From Vitreoscilla stercoraria DSM 513 (lineage in GTDB: Bacteria > Pseudomonadota > Gammaproteobacteria > Burkholderiales > Neisseriaceae): 64,000 nt of DNA. The position numbers and the translations under genes are program-made. Of this stretch, positions 8,522 through 17,433 are shown in pieces. The notes beneath the pieces were generated by a model. It was not told the DNA's origin. It ran no database searches and saw only the letters and a list, made by a program, of their open reading frames with translations. Position 1 is the stretch's first letter; each line of letters opens with the position of its first letter. The DNA is taken from the NCBI RefSeq assembly GCF_000382305.1, contig NZ_KB908031.1, positions 18,465 through 82,464 of the forward strand, read 5' to 3'.

Positions 8522-9328
8522 ATGCAGACAATTCAAATTGATCGTTTGAACAAACATTTTGGTAAAAAACAAGTTTTATTTGATATCAATTTGTCATTCG
8601 AGCGCAATCAAATGGTGGCGTTGATTGGTCCATCAGGATCGGGTAAGTCCACTTTATTACGTCATGTCAATGGCTTGAATATAGCGGCAGAAGGTGACAT
8701 TCGCATTAATGGATTGGCTTTATTGTCCAAAGGTCGTCTGTCTAAAAATGTGCGGCAACAACGTGCCAAAATTGGTTTTATCTTCCAGCAGTTCAATTTG
8801 GTCAATCGTTTATCTGTTATTGATAATGTTTTGATTGGGGCATTGGGTCGCCTGCCAAAATGGCGCGCTTATAGCCGTACATTTACCGAAGCTGAAAAAC
8901 GACAAGCGTTGCTCTGTTTGGAACGAGTGGGGTTGGTGGATTTGGCTTTGCAGCGAGCTTCTACATTGTCTGGTGGTCAGCAACAACGTGTGGCGATTGC
9001 CAAAACTTTGATGCAGCAAGCAGACATCATTTTGGCAGACGAGCCGATTGCATCGCTTGATCCCGAGTCCGCCAAAATTGTCATGAATACCTTACAAAAC
9101 ATTCATCAAGAAGATGGCAAAACCGTCATCGTGACTTTGCATCAAGTTGATTATGCCCGTCGTTATTGCCCACGAACGGTGGCTTTGAAACAAGGCGTGG
9201 TGCAGTTTGATGATGCCACCACGCTTTTGAGCAATGCATTTTTAAATCAATTGTACGGTAGTGAGGCCCAATTGGAAGAAGTGACTGAAGCTTCCACCAG
9301 TTTTGCCAATGTCGTTTTATCTCAGTAA
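8522..9328 (+). CDS. phnC: Phosphonate ABC transporter, ATP-binding protein
   Basis: 268 residues from the ATG at 8522, which gives MQTIQIDRLNKHFG, like the E. coli PhnC start. The ATG at 8501 would leave only about seven bases of leader after the predicted transcript start. Walker A is GPSGSGKST, the signature LSGGQQQRV, Walker B IILADEP, and the switch histidine lies in VTLHQVD. It energises import of phosphonates through PhnE with binding protein PhnD. It is the first gene of the operon, directly behind the PHO boxes. Confidence 0.95.
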   Translation: MQTIQIDRLNKHFGKKQVLFDINLSFERNQMVALIGPSGSGKSTLLRHVNGLNIAAEGDIRINGLALLSKGRLSKNVRQQRAKIGFIFQQFNLVNRLSVIDNVLIGALGRLPKWRAYSRTFTEAEKRQALLCLERVGLVDLALQRASTLSGGQQQRVAIAKTLMQQADIILADEPIASLDPESAKIVMNTLQNIHQEDGKTVIVTLHQVDYARRYCPRTVALKQGVVQFDDATTLLSNAFLNQLYGSEAQLEEVTEASTSFANVVLSQ

Positions 9329-9358
9329 TCATATTTTAGTGTCATCAAGGGAAACGCA

Positions 9359-10309
9359 ATGAGTATTCAAACATTACAAAAATGGGTTGGTTTGTCAGTT
9401 ATGGCGATGGGTTTGGCCGCTTGTGGTGGCAAAACACCAGAAACCAGCGACACCGCAGAGCAAGCCAAAGCCATCAAAGATGCCACAGGAATTCCAAAAG
9501 TGGTGCAGTTCGGCATTATCAATACCGAGTCTTCACAAAATTTGCGCAGTACTTGGGAGCCATTTTTAGCAGAAATGAGCCAAAAAACGGGTTTGGACAT
9601 CAAGCCATTTTTTGCTTCAGATTATGCTGGTGTGATTCAAGCGATGCGTTTTCAAAAAATTGATTTGGCTTGGTATGGCAATAAATCTGCGATGGAAGCG
9701 GTAGACCGTGCCAATGGCGAAGTGTTTGCGCAAACGGTGAACAATGATGGCACCACAGGTTATCACAGCCTAATGATTGTCAATATCGACAGCCCTTATA
9801 TGACCGAGCAAGACGTCTTAAAAAATGCTTCTAAATTGACGTTTGGCAATGGCGACCCTAATTCCACTTCAGGCAACTTGGTGCCAGGGTATTACGTGTT
9901 TGCTAAAAATGGTGTCGATTCAAGTACCGCTTTCAAACGCACTTTGAATGCCAATCACGAAAGCAATGCGATGGCGGTGGCGAATAAACAAGTGGATGTG
10001 GCGACTTTCAACTCTGAAGGTTGGGCATTTATGGAACAAAAAAATCCTGACATTGTGAAGAAATTGAAAATTGTATGGACTTCGCCTGAAATTCCATCCG
10101 ATCCATTGGTGTGGCGCAAAGACATGGATGATGAAGTCAAAATCAAATTGAAAGATTTCTTCTTAAGCTATGGCAGCACGCCAGAAGAGAAAAAGATTTT
10201 GGATGATTTGGGTTGGAGCAAATTCAAAGATTCTAACAACGACCAATTAAAACCCATTCGTGAATTGGAAGCGTTTAAAAAACAAGCAGCAGAGAAAAAA
10301 GCAGCATAA
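9359..10309 (+). CDS. phnD: Phosphonate-binding lipoprotein of the ABC transporter
   Basis: 316 residues. A lipobox (MGLAACGG, cysteine at 22) marks it as a lipoprotein, which differs from the soluble E. coli PhnD. The binding-protein core shows VQFGIINTESSQNLRSTWEPFL, DYAGVIQAMRFQKIDLAWYGNKSA, a FGNGDPNSTSGNLVPGYYVF anion-binding segment and WTSPEIPSDPLVWRKD. It captures phosphonates in the periplasm and hands them to PhnE. AAGGGAAA before the start is a good ribosome site; phnC ends 30 bases upstream. Confidence 0.94.
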   Translation: MSIQTLQKWVGLSVMAMGLAACGGKTPETSDTAEQAKAIKDATGIPKVVQFGIINTESSQNLRSTWEPFLAEMSQKTGLDIKPFFASDYAGVIQAMRFQKIDLAWYGNKSAMEAVDRANGEVFAQTVNNDGTTGYHSLMIVNIDSPYMTEQDVLKNASKLTFGNGDPNSTSGNLVPGYYVFAKNGVDSSTAFKRTLNANHESNAMAVANKQVDVATFNSEGWAFMEQKNPDIVKKLKIVWTSPEIPSDPLVWRKDMDDEVKIKLKDFFLSYGSTPEEKKILDDLGWSKFKDSNNDQLKPIRELEAFKKQAAEKKAA

Positions 10310-10330
10310 TTTTTAGGATATCAAAAGCAA

Positions 10331-11119
10331 ATGAATCAAATGCAAATCCCAGCAGCAAAAAATCATAGAACCAAATGGTTGAATACTTTGATTTGGGGTG
10401 TGGTGTTGGCTGTCATAACCTTGGCTTGGAATGGTAGCGAAATGGCACCACTGAAGTTGGTGGCTGATGCGGGCAATATGTGGCAATTGGTGAGCGATTT
10501 CTTCCCACCGGATTTCTCACAATGGCGTTCGTATTTGGATGAGATGCTGATCACTGTGTATATCGGTATTTGGGGCACATTTTTGGCCATTATTTGTGCC
10601 GTGCCTTTGGGTTTGATGTGTGCGGAAAACATTGCTCCGAAATGGTTGTGCCAAATCACCCGTCGCGCGATGGATGCGTTGCGCTCTATCAATGAAATGG
10701 TGTTTGCGATGATATTTGTCGCAGCGGTTGGCTTAGGACCTTTTCCGGGCGTGTTGGCGCTGTTTTTACACAGTACGGGTACTTTGGCGAAGCTGTTTTC
10801 TGAGGCGGTCGAAGCGATTGAGCCAGGCCCCGTCGAAGGTGTGCGTGCTACTGGTGCCGATAAAATGGGTGAAATCATTTATGGCGTGTTGCCACAAGTG
10901 ATGCCGCTGTGGATTTCTTATTCACTGTACCGTTTTGAATCAAATGTGCGCTCGGCAACGGTTGTGGGCATGGTCGGAGCAGGTGGTATTGGTGTGTTGT
11001 TGTGGGAAAACTTGCGCGGTTTCGATTTCCCAAGCACATGCGCCATCATGATTATCATCATCGTCACTGTCAGCATCATCGACACCGTATCGCAATATTT
11101 ACGTAAACGTTTTATTTAG
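10331..11119 (+). CDS. phnE: Phosphonate ABC transporter permease
   Basis: 262 residues with about six membrane segments. The MetI-like permease domain includes SINEMVFAMIFVAAVGLGPFPGVLAL and the EAA loop around EAVEAIEPGPVEGVRATGADKMGEIIYGVLPQ, which docks on PhnC. The C-terminal VRSATVVGMVGAGGIGVLLWENLRG is typical of PhnE. It sits 21 bases after phnD with an AGGATAT ribosome-site candidate. Confidence 0.95.
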   Translation: MNQMQIPAAKNHRTKWLNTLIWGVVLAVITLAWNGSEMAPLKLVADAGNMWQLVSDFFPPDFSQWRSYLDEMLITVYIGIWGTFLAIICAVPLGLMCAENIAPKWLCQITRRAMDALRSINEMVFAMIFVAAVGLGPFPGVLALFLHSTGTLAKLFSEAVEAIEPGPVEGVRATGADKMGEIIYGVLPQVMPLWISYSLYRFESNVRSATVVGMVGAGGIGVLLWENLRGFDFPSTCAIMIIIIVTVSIIDTVSQYLRKRFI

Positions 11120-11161
11120 TTGTATTTCACAGTCATCGTTGAAAAGTCAGAAAGAAAAATC

Positions 11162-11629
11162 ATGTATTTGTCTTCTAGCGTCCAATTGCCTACCGAGCCA
11201 CAAGCATTGCGTCAATTTTGCTTGCAAGTATTGGCTCATCAAGCGGCGCATTTGTCTGAATTTGAGTCGGATTTGACCGCCATGGAATATGAATGGATAC
11301 GCCAGCCTGAAGTCGGCATGGTCATGGTCAAAGGCAGAACCGAAGGTCAGGGCGCCCCATTTGCCCTAGGTGAAACCACGGTGAGCCGTTGTGTGTTGCG
11401 TTTGCAAACAGGTCAAACGGGTTTTGGTTATGTTTTGGGTCGCAACAAGCAACAAGCGACTTGGATTGCATTGGCAGATGCCCATTTGCAAACCGAGCAA
11501 CAAGATTATTGGTTAAGCCATTTGATTGAGCCTTTGGCAAAACGATGGCGTGAGCAACAACAGCAACACACCCAACAAGTTGCTGCATCCAAAGTGGATT
11601 TTTTCACCATGGTGCGAGGAGAAGATTGA
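11162..11629 (+). CDS. phnG: C-P lyase subunit PhnG
   Basis: 155 residues. PhnG joins PhnH, PhnI and PhnJ in the C-P lyase core complex; PhnI with PhnG, H and L couples methylphosphonate to the ribose of ATP. The conserved parts are the helical N-terminus, EYEWIRQPEVGMVMVKGRTEGQGAPFALGETTVSRCVLRL, and GFGYVLGRNKQQATWIALADA. The ATG at 11162 was chosen because family similarity begins after it; the frame is open from 11120. The stop overlaps the phnH start by one base. Confidence 0.93.
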   Translation: MYLSSSVQLPTEPQALRQFCLQVLAHQAAHLSEFESDLTAMEYEWIRQPEVGMVMVKGRTEGQGAPFALGETTVSRCVLRLQTGQTGFGYVLGRNKQQATWIALADAHLQTEQQDYWLSHLIEPLAKRWREQQQQHTQQVAASKVDFFTMVRGED

Positions 11630-12240
11630 TGCAAACAGATTTGATTGCGGGCTTCAAACAGCCAGTACAGGACGCTCAAAACGTGTTTCGTACCACATTG
11701 CAAGCTTTGAGCGAACCGGGTTTGTGGCAAGAATTGGCTTTACAGGACGCTTTGGATGGTTTGAATGCGGCCTCTTGGTCGATTTTACAAGCGATGTTAG
11801 ACAGCGATACGTGTTTGTACATTGCACCAGAATTGCAAACGGACAAAATGCTGCAAAACGTGTTGTTTCATTGTGCTTGTGTCGTGGTGAATGATGTTGC
11901 TGAAGCTGATTTTTTGGTGGTGACTGCTGCCATGGCGCAAAACATGGATTGGCGCCAACTCAAGCGTGGTAGCGAGCGTTCGCCTGAGCAATCAGCGACG
12001 ATGTTGGTGCAATTGGATGACAATGAAAATAGCCACGAGATGGCAACTATTTGGCAAGGATCGGGCATTTTGAATCATCGTTCAGTGAGTTTGCCCATAG
12101 ACAAAGCGTTTTGTTTGCAACGAGCCAGTGCTTTGTCGTTTCCATTGGGTGTGGACGTGGTATTCACGCAGGAAAATTCATTAATGGGTTTGCCGCGCAC
12201 GACCCAAGTGCAGTTTGAAGGAGTGGCAATATGTATGTAG
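11629..12240 (+). CDS. phnH: C-P lyase subunit PhnH
   Basis: 203 residues. PhnH is a PLP-transferase-fold scaffold subunit of the C-P lyase core. Recognisable parts are IAGFKQPVQDAQNVFRTTLQALSEPG near the N-terminus, a TAAMAQNMDWRQLKRGSERSPEQSATML segment and the C-terminal NSLMGLPRTTQV. GGAGAAG precedes the ATG, which overlaps the phnG stop (TGATG). Two DUS copies are read in frame: a variant at 11668 as VQDA and an exact one at 11741 as LQDA. Confidence 0.93.
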   Translation: MQTDLIAGFKQPVQDAQNVFRTTLQALSEPGLWQELALQDALDGLNAASWSILQAMLDSDTCLYIAPELQTDKMLQNVLFHCACVVVNDVAEADFLVVTAAMAQNMDWRQLKRGSERSPEQSATMLVQLDDNENSHEMATIWQGSGILNHRSVSLPIDKAFCLQRASALSFPLGVDVVFTQENSLMGLPRTTQVQFEGVAICM

Positions 12241-13334
12241 CCGTAAAAGGCGGTGAGCAAGCGATTGTCGCCGCACACCAATTGTTGGCGCAGTATCGTC
12301 GAGGTGATGCGTCTTTGCCTGAATTGACCGTAGCGCAAATACAGCAACAATTGCCATTGGCGGTGGCGCGAGTGATGACAGAAGGTTCTTTGTACGACCG
12401 AGAATTGGCAGCTTTGGCCATCAAACAAGCAGCAGGCGACATTACCGAAGCGATTTTCTTGTTGCGTGCTTACAGGACGACTTTACCACGCTTTGGTGAC
12501 AGCGTGCCGTTACAAACCGATCAAATGCTGATTTCTCGCCGTGTTTCTGCCATTTACAAAGACGTACCCGGAGGTCAGATTTTGGGTCCGACTTTTGATT
12601 ATACCCATCGCTTGTTGGATTTTGCGTTGCTTGCAGAAGGTGAACCTGTTTCTTTAGAGCGTCCTGTAAGCGAAGAAGCCGTAGACATGAATTGCATGCC
12701 AGTGATGTCTTTGTTGGAGCGTGAAGGTTTGATGAAGCAAGCCAATACGCAAGACGATGGCGGTCAGGATTTGACGCGCCATGCAACAGAATTTCCGATG
12801 AAACGCTCGGAGCGTTTGCAAACTTTGGCACGAGGCGATGAAGGCTTTTTGATATCTTTGGCGTATTCCACTCAGCGTGGTTATGGTCGCAATCATCCAT
12901 TTGTGGGCGAGATTCGCATCGGTGAAGTGGAGATTTTGTTCACGCCAGCGGAATTGGGCTTTGAGATTGTTCTGGGTGCGCTGGAAGTGACCGAATGCGA
13001 GATGTTGACGCAATTTGTCAAAGACGAAGCCACCGATGAGGTGGTGTTTACGCGTGGCTATGGCTTGGCGTTTGGTCATGCCGAACACAAAACCATGGCG
13101 ATGGCTTTGGTCGATCGGGCTTTGTGTGCAGAAGATTATCAAGAGGAAATCGAGTCACCTGCTCAAGAGCAAGAATTTGTTTTGGCACATTGTGACAATG
13201 TCAGTGCAGTGGGTTTTGTGTCGCATTTGAAATTGCCGCATTACGTTGATTTCCAATCTGAATTGGAATTGATACACAAAATTCACCGCAAACAAGCCAC
13301 TTCACACAATCAAGCCACAAAGGCAGACGCATGA
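12231..13334 (+). CDS. phnI: C-P lyase subunit PhnI (nucleosidase/transferase)
   Basis: 367 residues, full length. PhnI is the core-complex enzyme that displaces adenine from ATP with phosphonate, giving ribose-1-phosphonate-5-triphosphate. Family parts include MYVAVKGGEQAI, SLYDRELAALAIKQAAGD, FLLRAYRTTLPRF, TFDYTHRLLDFALLAE and SLAYSTQRGYGRNHPFVGEIR. The start overlaps phnH by ten bases. An exact DUS at 12658-12669 is read as ERPVS in a variable part of the protein. Confidence 0.95.
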   Translation: MYVAVKGGEQAIVAAHQLLAQYRRGDASLPELTVAQIQQQLPLAVARVMTEGSLYDRELAALAIKQAAGDITEAIFLLRAYRTTLPRFGDSVPLQTDQMLISRRVSAIYKDVPGGQILGPTFDYTHRLLDFALLAEGEPVSLERPVSEEAVDMNCMPVMSLLEREGLMKQANTQDDGGQDLTRHATEFPMKRSERLQTLARGDEGFLISLAYSTQRGYGRNHPFVGEIRIGEVEILFTPAELGFEIVLGALEVTECEMLTQFVKDEATDEVVFTRGYGLAFGHAEHKTMAMALVDRALCAEDYQEEIESPAQEQEFVLAHCDNVSAVGFVSHLKLPHYVDFQSELELIHKIHRKQATSHNQATKADA

Positions 13335-14179
13335 ACACCCATCAAGATTACAATTTTGCTTATTTGGATGAACAAACCAAACGCATGATACGCCGCGGCT
13401 TGCTCAAAGCCGTTGCTATTCCTGGATATCAAGTGCCTTTTGGCGGGCGTGAAATGCCATTGCCTTATGGTTGGGGAACGGGTGGTATTCAAGTGACGGC
13501 AAGTATTTTGGGTCAGAGTGATGTGTTGAAAGTCATAGACCAAGGTGCGGATGACACGACCAATGCCGTATCCATTCGCCAATTTTTTGCCAAAACCGCA
13601 GGTGTTGCGACCACCACGCACACATCTGAGGCCACTGTGATTCAAACGCGCCACCGCATTCCTGAGCAAGCTTTGACTTCAGGCCAAGTGATGGTGTTTC
13701 AAGTGCCGATTCCTGAGCCTTTGCGCTTTATTGAGCCATCGGAAACCGAAACGCAAACCATGCACGCTTTGAAAGACTATGGCGTGATGAACATCAAACT
13801 GTATGAAGACATTGCCAAATTCGGTTACATCGCGACCGCTTATGCTTACCCTGTACGAGTGAATGAGCATTACATCATGGATCCGTCGCCCATTCCCAAG
13901 TTTGACAATCCAAAATTGAATCTGAGTCCTGCTTTGATGTTGTTTGGTGCAGGTCGCGAGAAGCGTTTGTATGCTTTGCCGCCTTATACACAAGTGGTGA
14001 GTTTGGACTTTGAAGACCATCCATTTGACATTCCAACGTGGGATGAGCCTTGTGCCATTTGCGGCAGCAGCCACACTTATTTGGATGAAGTGGTGATGGA
14101 TGACGAGGGCACACGCATGTTCGTGTGTTCGGACACCGATTATTGTGAGCAACAGTCTGTATTGAAAGAGAAAAATTGA
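13331..14179 (+). CDS. phnJ: Carbon-phosphorus lyase, radical SAM subunit PhnJ
   Basis: 282 residues. PhnJ cleaves the C-P bond of ribose phosphonate with an S-adenosylmethionine radical. The cysteine pattern C-X2-C-X21-C-X5-C falls at residues 241, 244, 266 and 272, the same numbers as in the E. coli enzyme (from memory). Glycine 32, the proposed radical site, is in AIPGYQVPFGG. The enzyme therefore looks intact. It overlaps phnI by four bases (ATGA). Confidence 0.97.
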   Translation: MNTHQDYNFAYLDEQTKRMIRRGLLKAVAIPGYQVPFGGREMPLPYGWGTGGIQVTASILGQSDVLKVIDQGADDTTNAVSIRQFFAKTAGVATTTHTSEATVIQTRHRIPEQALTSGQVMVFQVPIPEPLRFIEPSETETQTMHALKDYGVMNIKLYEDIAKFGYIATAYAYPVRVNEHYIMDPSPIPKFDNPKLNLSPALMLFGAGREKRLYALPPYTQVVSLDFEDHPFDIPTWDEPCAICGSSHTYLDEVVMDDEGTRMFVCSDTDYCEQQSVLKEKN

Positions 14180-14181
14180 GC

Positions 14182-15012
14182 ATGAATACCCATGTTGATT
14201 CTGTGAGCCCACAAGCGGCTTGGAACAGTACAGAAACCGAAACGCAAGCTTTGTTGCGTGTGCGTGGTTTGACCAAATTGTATGGCCCCAATCAAGGTTG
14301 CCAAAATGTGAATTTTGACCTGTATCCCGGCGAAGTTTTGGGGATTGTGGGTGAGTCTGGTTCAGGCAAATCGACTTTGTTGTCTTTGCTTTCAGGCCGT
14401 ATCTTACCCAATGATGGTGAGTTGATTTACATTCATGGTAATGGCGAACCAGTGGATGTTTATGATTGTAGCGAAGCTGCGCGTCGTCAATTGTTGCGTA
14501 CTGAATGGGGGTTTGTTGAGCAACATGCTCGCGATGGTTTGCGCATGAATGTGTCGGCAGGCGCGAATGTGAGCGAGCGTTTGATGGCACAAGGTGTGCG
14601 TCATTATGGTTTTTTGCATGAATCGGCCAAAGAATGGATGACGCAAGTGGAAATCGATGCAGCGCGCATCAACGATTTGCCACGCACGTTTTCAGGCGGC
14701 ATGCAACAGCGCTTACAAATAGCGCGCAATTTGATTTCCAAGCCACGCTTGGTATTTATGGATGAACCAACGAGTTCATTGGATGTGTCGGTGCAGGCGA
14801 AATTGTTAGATTTAATCCGCTCGCTCGTACGCCAATACAATTTGTCCATCATTTTGGTGACGCATGATTTGGCGGTAGCGCGTTTGCTCGCGGATCGATT
14901 GCTGGTGATGCAAAAATCGCGTGTGGTTGAAAGCGGATTGACCGACCAAATTTTGGACGATCCGCAACATCCTTACACACAATTGTTGGTTTCTTCGATT
15001 TTACAGGCTTGA
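14182..15012 (+). CDS. phnK: C-P lyase ABC ATPase PhnK
   Basis: 276 residues. PhnK is a soluble ABC-type ATPase that docks on the C-P lyase core through PhnJ and has no membrane partner. Walker A is GESGSGKST, the signature FSGGMQQRLQIARN, Walker B LVFMDEP, and VTHDLAVARLLADR carries the switch histidine. The N-terminus has a roughly 30-residue extension before LLRVRGLTKLYG. The ATG lies two bases after the phnJ stop; a TTG at 14176 is possible. Confidence 0.94.
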   Translation: MNTHVDSVSPQAAWNSTETETQALLRVRGLTKLYGPNQGCQNVNFDLYPGEVLGIVGESGSGKSTLLSLLSGRILPNDGELIYIHGNGEPVDVYDCSEAARRQLLRTEWGFVEQHARDGLRMNVSAGANVSERLMAQGVRHYGFLHESAKEWMTQVEIDAARINDLPRTFSGGMQQRLQIARNLISKPRLVFMDEPTSSLDVSVQAKLLDLIRSLVRQYNLSIILVTHDLAVARLLADRLLVMQKSRVVESGLTDQILDDPQHPYTQLLVSSILQA

Positions 15013-15018
15013 TTTGAC

Positions 15019-15729
15019 ATGACAGACGTACGCATACAGGCACAAAACCTGAGTAAACAATTTATTTTGCACCAACAAAACGGTGTGCAATTGGACGTAT
15101 TGCAGCAATTGAATTTCACTGCCAAAAGTGGCGAATGCTTGATTTTTTCAGGCCGCTCAGGCAGTGGCAAATCGACTTTATTGAAAATGATTTATGGCAA
15201 TTATTTGGCAACGGGTGGCAGCTTACAAGTCAAACAAGGCGATACATGGGTAGAAATGGTCGGCGCTGACCCTCGCAGCGTGGTGCAATTGCGCCGCCAT
15301 ACCATCGGTTATGTGAGCCAATTTTTGAAAACCATTCCTCGAGTGTCGACTTTGAATGTGGTGATGGAACCTGCTTTAGAGCGTGGCTGGAGCGAAGACG
15401 CTGCACGAGAACGTGCAGAAGATTTGCTTGGTCGCTTGAACATTCCAAGTCGTTTGTGGGCTTTGGCACCGAGCACGTTTTCAGGTGGTGAGCAGCAGCG
15501 CGTGAACATTGCCCGTGGATTTATGGTGGATTGGGATGTGTTGTTGTTGGACGAGCCAACGGCGTCGTTGGATGAAACCAATCGCCAAGTGGTGGTGGAT
15601 TTGATGCAAGAAGCCAAAGCCAAAGGTGCGGCGATGGTCGGCATTTTTCATGACCAAACCGTACGCCAAGCCATCGGTGACAAACAATTTAACGTCTCTG
15701 CCAATGAGGTTTCTAGCCATGTCCAATGA
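15019..15729 (+). CDS. phnL: C-P lyase ABC ATPase PhnL
   Basis: 236 residues, the usual PhnL length. It is a second ABC-type ATPase that works with PhnI, G and H in the first step of phosphonate activation. Walker A is SGRSGSGKST, the signature FSGGEQQRVNIARG, Walker B VLLLDEPTASLD, and IFHDQTVRQAIGD carries the switch histidine. It starts six bases after phnK and its end overlaps phnM by 11 bases. Confidence 0.94.
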   Translation: MTDVRIQAQNLSKQFILHQQNGVQLDVLQQLNFTAKSGECLIFSGRSGSGKSTLLKMIYGNYLATGGSLQVKQGDTWVEMVGADPRSVVQLRRHTIGYVSQFLKTIPRVSTLNVVMEPALERGWSEDAARERAEDLLGRLNIPSRLWALAPSTFSGGEQQRVNIARGFMVDWDVLLLDEPTASLDETNRQVVVDLMQEAKAKGAAMVGIFHDQTVRQAIGDKQFNVSANEVSSHVQ

Positions 15730-16861
15730 GCAAATTTTAAGCAATGTCAAGATGGTGTTGGCCGATGAAGTGGTTTGGGGTTCGATGTTTTTACAGGACG
15801 GTGTCATCAAAGCCATAGATACTTCATTGTCGACTTTGCCGCAAGCGCAAGATTTTGGCGGGGATTATGTGATTCCCGGTTTGGTAGAATTGCATACCGA
15901 TAATTTGGAAAAATTCATGAATCCCCGCCCAAGTGTGAATTGGCCGTCTATGTCGGCGGTGATTGGACATGACAGCCAAATGATTGCGTCGGGCATTACA
16001 ACGGTATTTGATGCTTTGGCTGTTGGTGACATCAGTCCTAAGGGCGACCGTTTGACCAACTTAAAACCCATGCTTGACGCAATTACTGCCAGTCAACAAG
16101 AGGGTTTAACGCGAGCGGAGCACAAAATCCATTTGCGTTGTGAGGTGGCACATCCAAGCACGTATGAGCGTTTCATGGCGCTCAAAGACAATCAGCATTT
16201 GGGTTTGGTTTCCATCATGGACCATTCACCAGGTCAGCGCCAATTTGCCAAAATTGAAAAATACCGCGAGTATTATCAAGGTAAATATGGTTTGACCGAT
16301 GCACAAATGGACGATTTTTCAGAGTTACAGGTCGCTAATGCACAAAAATACAGTCAACCCAATCGTTTGTCGATTACCGAATTTTGCCGTGAATACGATT
16401 TGGCATTGGCAAGCCATGATGATGCCACGGCAGCACATGTGGACGAATCGGTGGGTTTGGGGATGGAAATTGCCGAATTCCCAACCACAGAGGAAGCTGC
16501 TCGTTTGTCGCATCAACAAGGCTTGAAAGTGTTGATGGGTGCGCCTAATGTGGTGCGTGGAGGCTCACATTCAGGCAATATTTCGGCACATTATTTGGCG
16601 CAATTGGGCTTATTGGATATTTTATCGAGCGATTATTATCCAAACAGTTTGTTACAGGCCGCTTTCATGTTAACGCAAGAGCATATTGGCTATACTTTGC
16701 CGCAAGCGATACGCACGGTCAGCAAAAACCCTGCTCAATCGGTGCATTTATATGATCGAGGCGAAATTGCGGTGGGTCAGATTGCCGATTTGGTGCATGT
16801 TAAACACCAAAATTTGCCGTTGGTACAGCAAGTTTGGAAGAGCGGAAAGCGGGTATTTTGA
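15719..16861 (+). CDS. phnM: Ribose 1-methylphosphonate 5-triphosphate diphosphatase PhnM
   Basis: 380 residues, amidohydrolase superfamily. It removes pyrophosphate from ribose-1-phosphonate-5-triphosphate. Motifs include PGLVELHTDNLEKFMNPRP, FDALAVGD, SIMDHSPGQRQF, LASHDDATAAHVDES and SGNISAHYLA followed by LSSDYYPNSLL. The start was set at MSNEQIL; the frame runs 93 bases further upstream inside phnL without family similarity. A DUS variant at 16650-16661 is read as LQAA. Confidence 0.95.
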   Translation: MSNEQILSNVKMVLADEVVWGSMFLQDGVIKAIDTSLSTLPQAQDFGGDYVIPGLVELHTDNLEKFMNPRPSVNWPSMSAVIGHDSQMIASGITTVFDALAVGDISPKGDRLTNLKPMLDAITASQQEGLTRAEHKIHLRCEVAHPSTYERFMALKDNQHLGLVSIMDHSPGQRQFAKIEKYREYYQGKYGLTDAQMDDFSELQVANAQKYSQPNRLSITEFCREYDLALASHDDATAAHVDESVGLGMEIAEFPTTEEAARLSHQQGLKVLMGAPNVVRGGSHSGNISAHYLAQLGLLDILSSDYYPNSLLQAAFMLTQEHIGYTLPQAIRTVSKNPAQSVHLYDRGEIAVGQIADLVHVKHQNLPLVQQVWKSGKRVF

Positions 16862-17433
16862 TGGGAAAAGGGCGTTTGATTTATTTGATGGGTGCTTCAG
16901 GTTCAGGCAAAGACACATTGATTGCTCAGTTAAAAAATCATTTGTCTGAAGCGGTTTATGTTCCACGTCGTTATATCACGCGTCCTGTAAATGAAACGCA
17001 GCTAGAACAACATGTTTACATGCCGCTTGAGGCATTTACAGCGGCAAAACATGAGGGTTTGTTTGCGTTTCATTGGCAGGCAAATGGTTACCAATATGCC
17101 ATTTGTCAAGAAATCCACACCGCTTTGGATGCTGGGAAAATGGTTTTAATCAATGGCTCGCGTGAACATTTTCAGGCTTTGGATGACGCTTGGAAAAATG
17201 TGTGTGTACCCGTTTATTTGGCAGTCAGCGCTGAGGTGCAAACGGCGCGTTTGCTCGGTCGAGGTCGAGAAAATTTGGCGCAAATTGAGGCCAGAGTAGC
17301 GCGCTCGGTGGCGATGTTGCAGCATTTGCCTGATGAATGTGTGGTGTTGGATGCCAATCAATCGGTACCAGCGGTATACCAACAGTTTATGGAGCACATG
17401 CAGCAATTGGCATTGTTGGAGACGGCAGCATGA
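16861..17433 (+). CDS. phnN: Ribose 1,5-bisphosphokinase PhnN
   Basis: 190 residues. PhnN phosphorylates ribose 1,5-bisphosphate to PRPP, returning the product of the C-P lyase pathway to nucleotide synthesis. The guanylate-kinase-like P-loop is GASGSGKDTLI, followed by RRYITRPVNE and FAFHWQANGYQYAI. Its ATG overlaps the phnM stop (TGATG). A DUS at 16980-16990 is read in frame as RPVN, which coincides with the conserved TRP motif of the family. Confidence 0.93.
   Translation: MGKGRLIYLMGASGSGKDTLIAQLKNHLSEAVYVPRRYITRPVNETQLEQHVYMPLEAFTAAKHEGLFAFHWQANGYQYAICQEIHTALDAGKMVLINGSREHFQALDDAWKNVCVPVYLAVSAEVQTARLLGRGRENLAQIEARVARSVAMLQHLPDECVVLDANQSVPAVYQQFMEHMQQLALLETAA

Noticed and set aside
13679..14590. 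A 303-codon minus strand open frame across phnJ and phnK
   Set aside because: It overlaps two well-supported genes and its composition (H, R, Q, T rich) is that of an antisense shadow.
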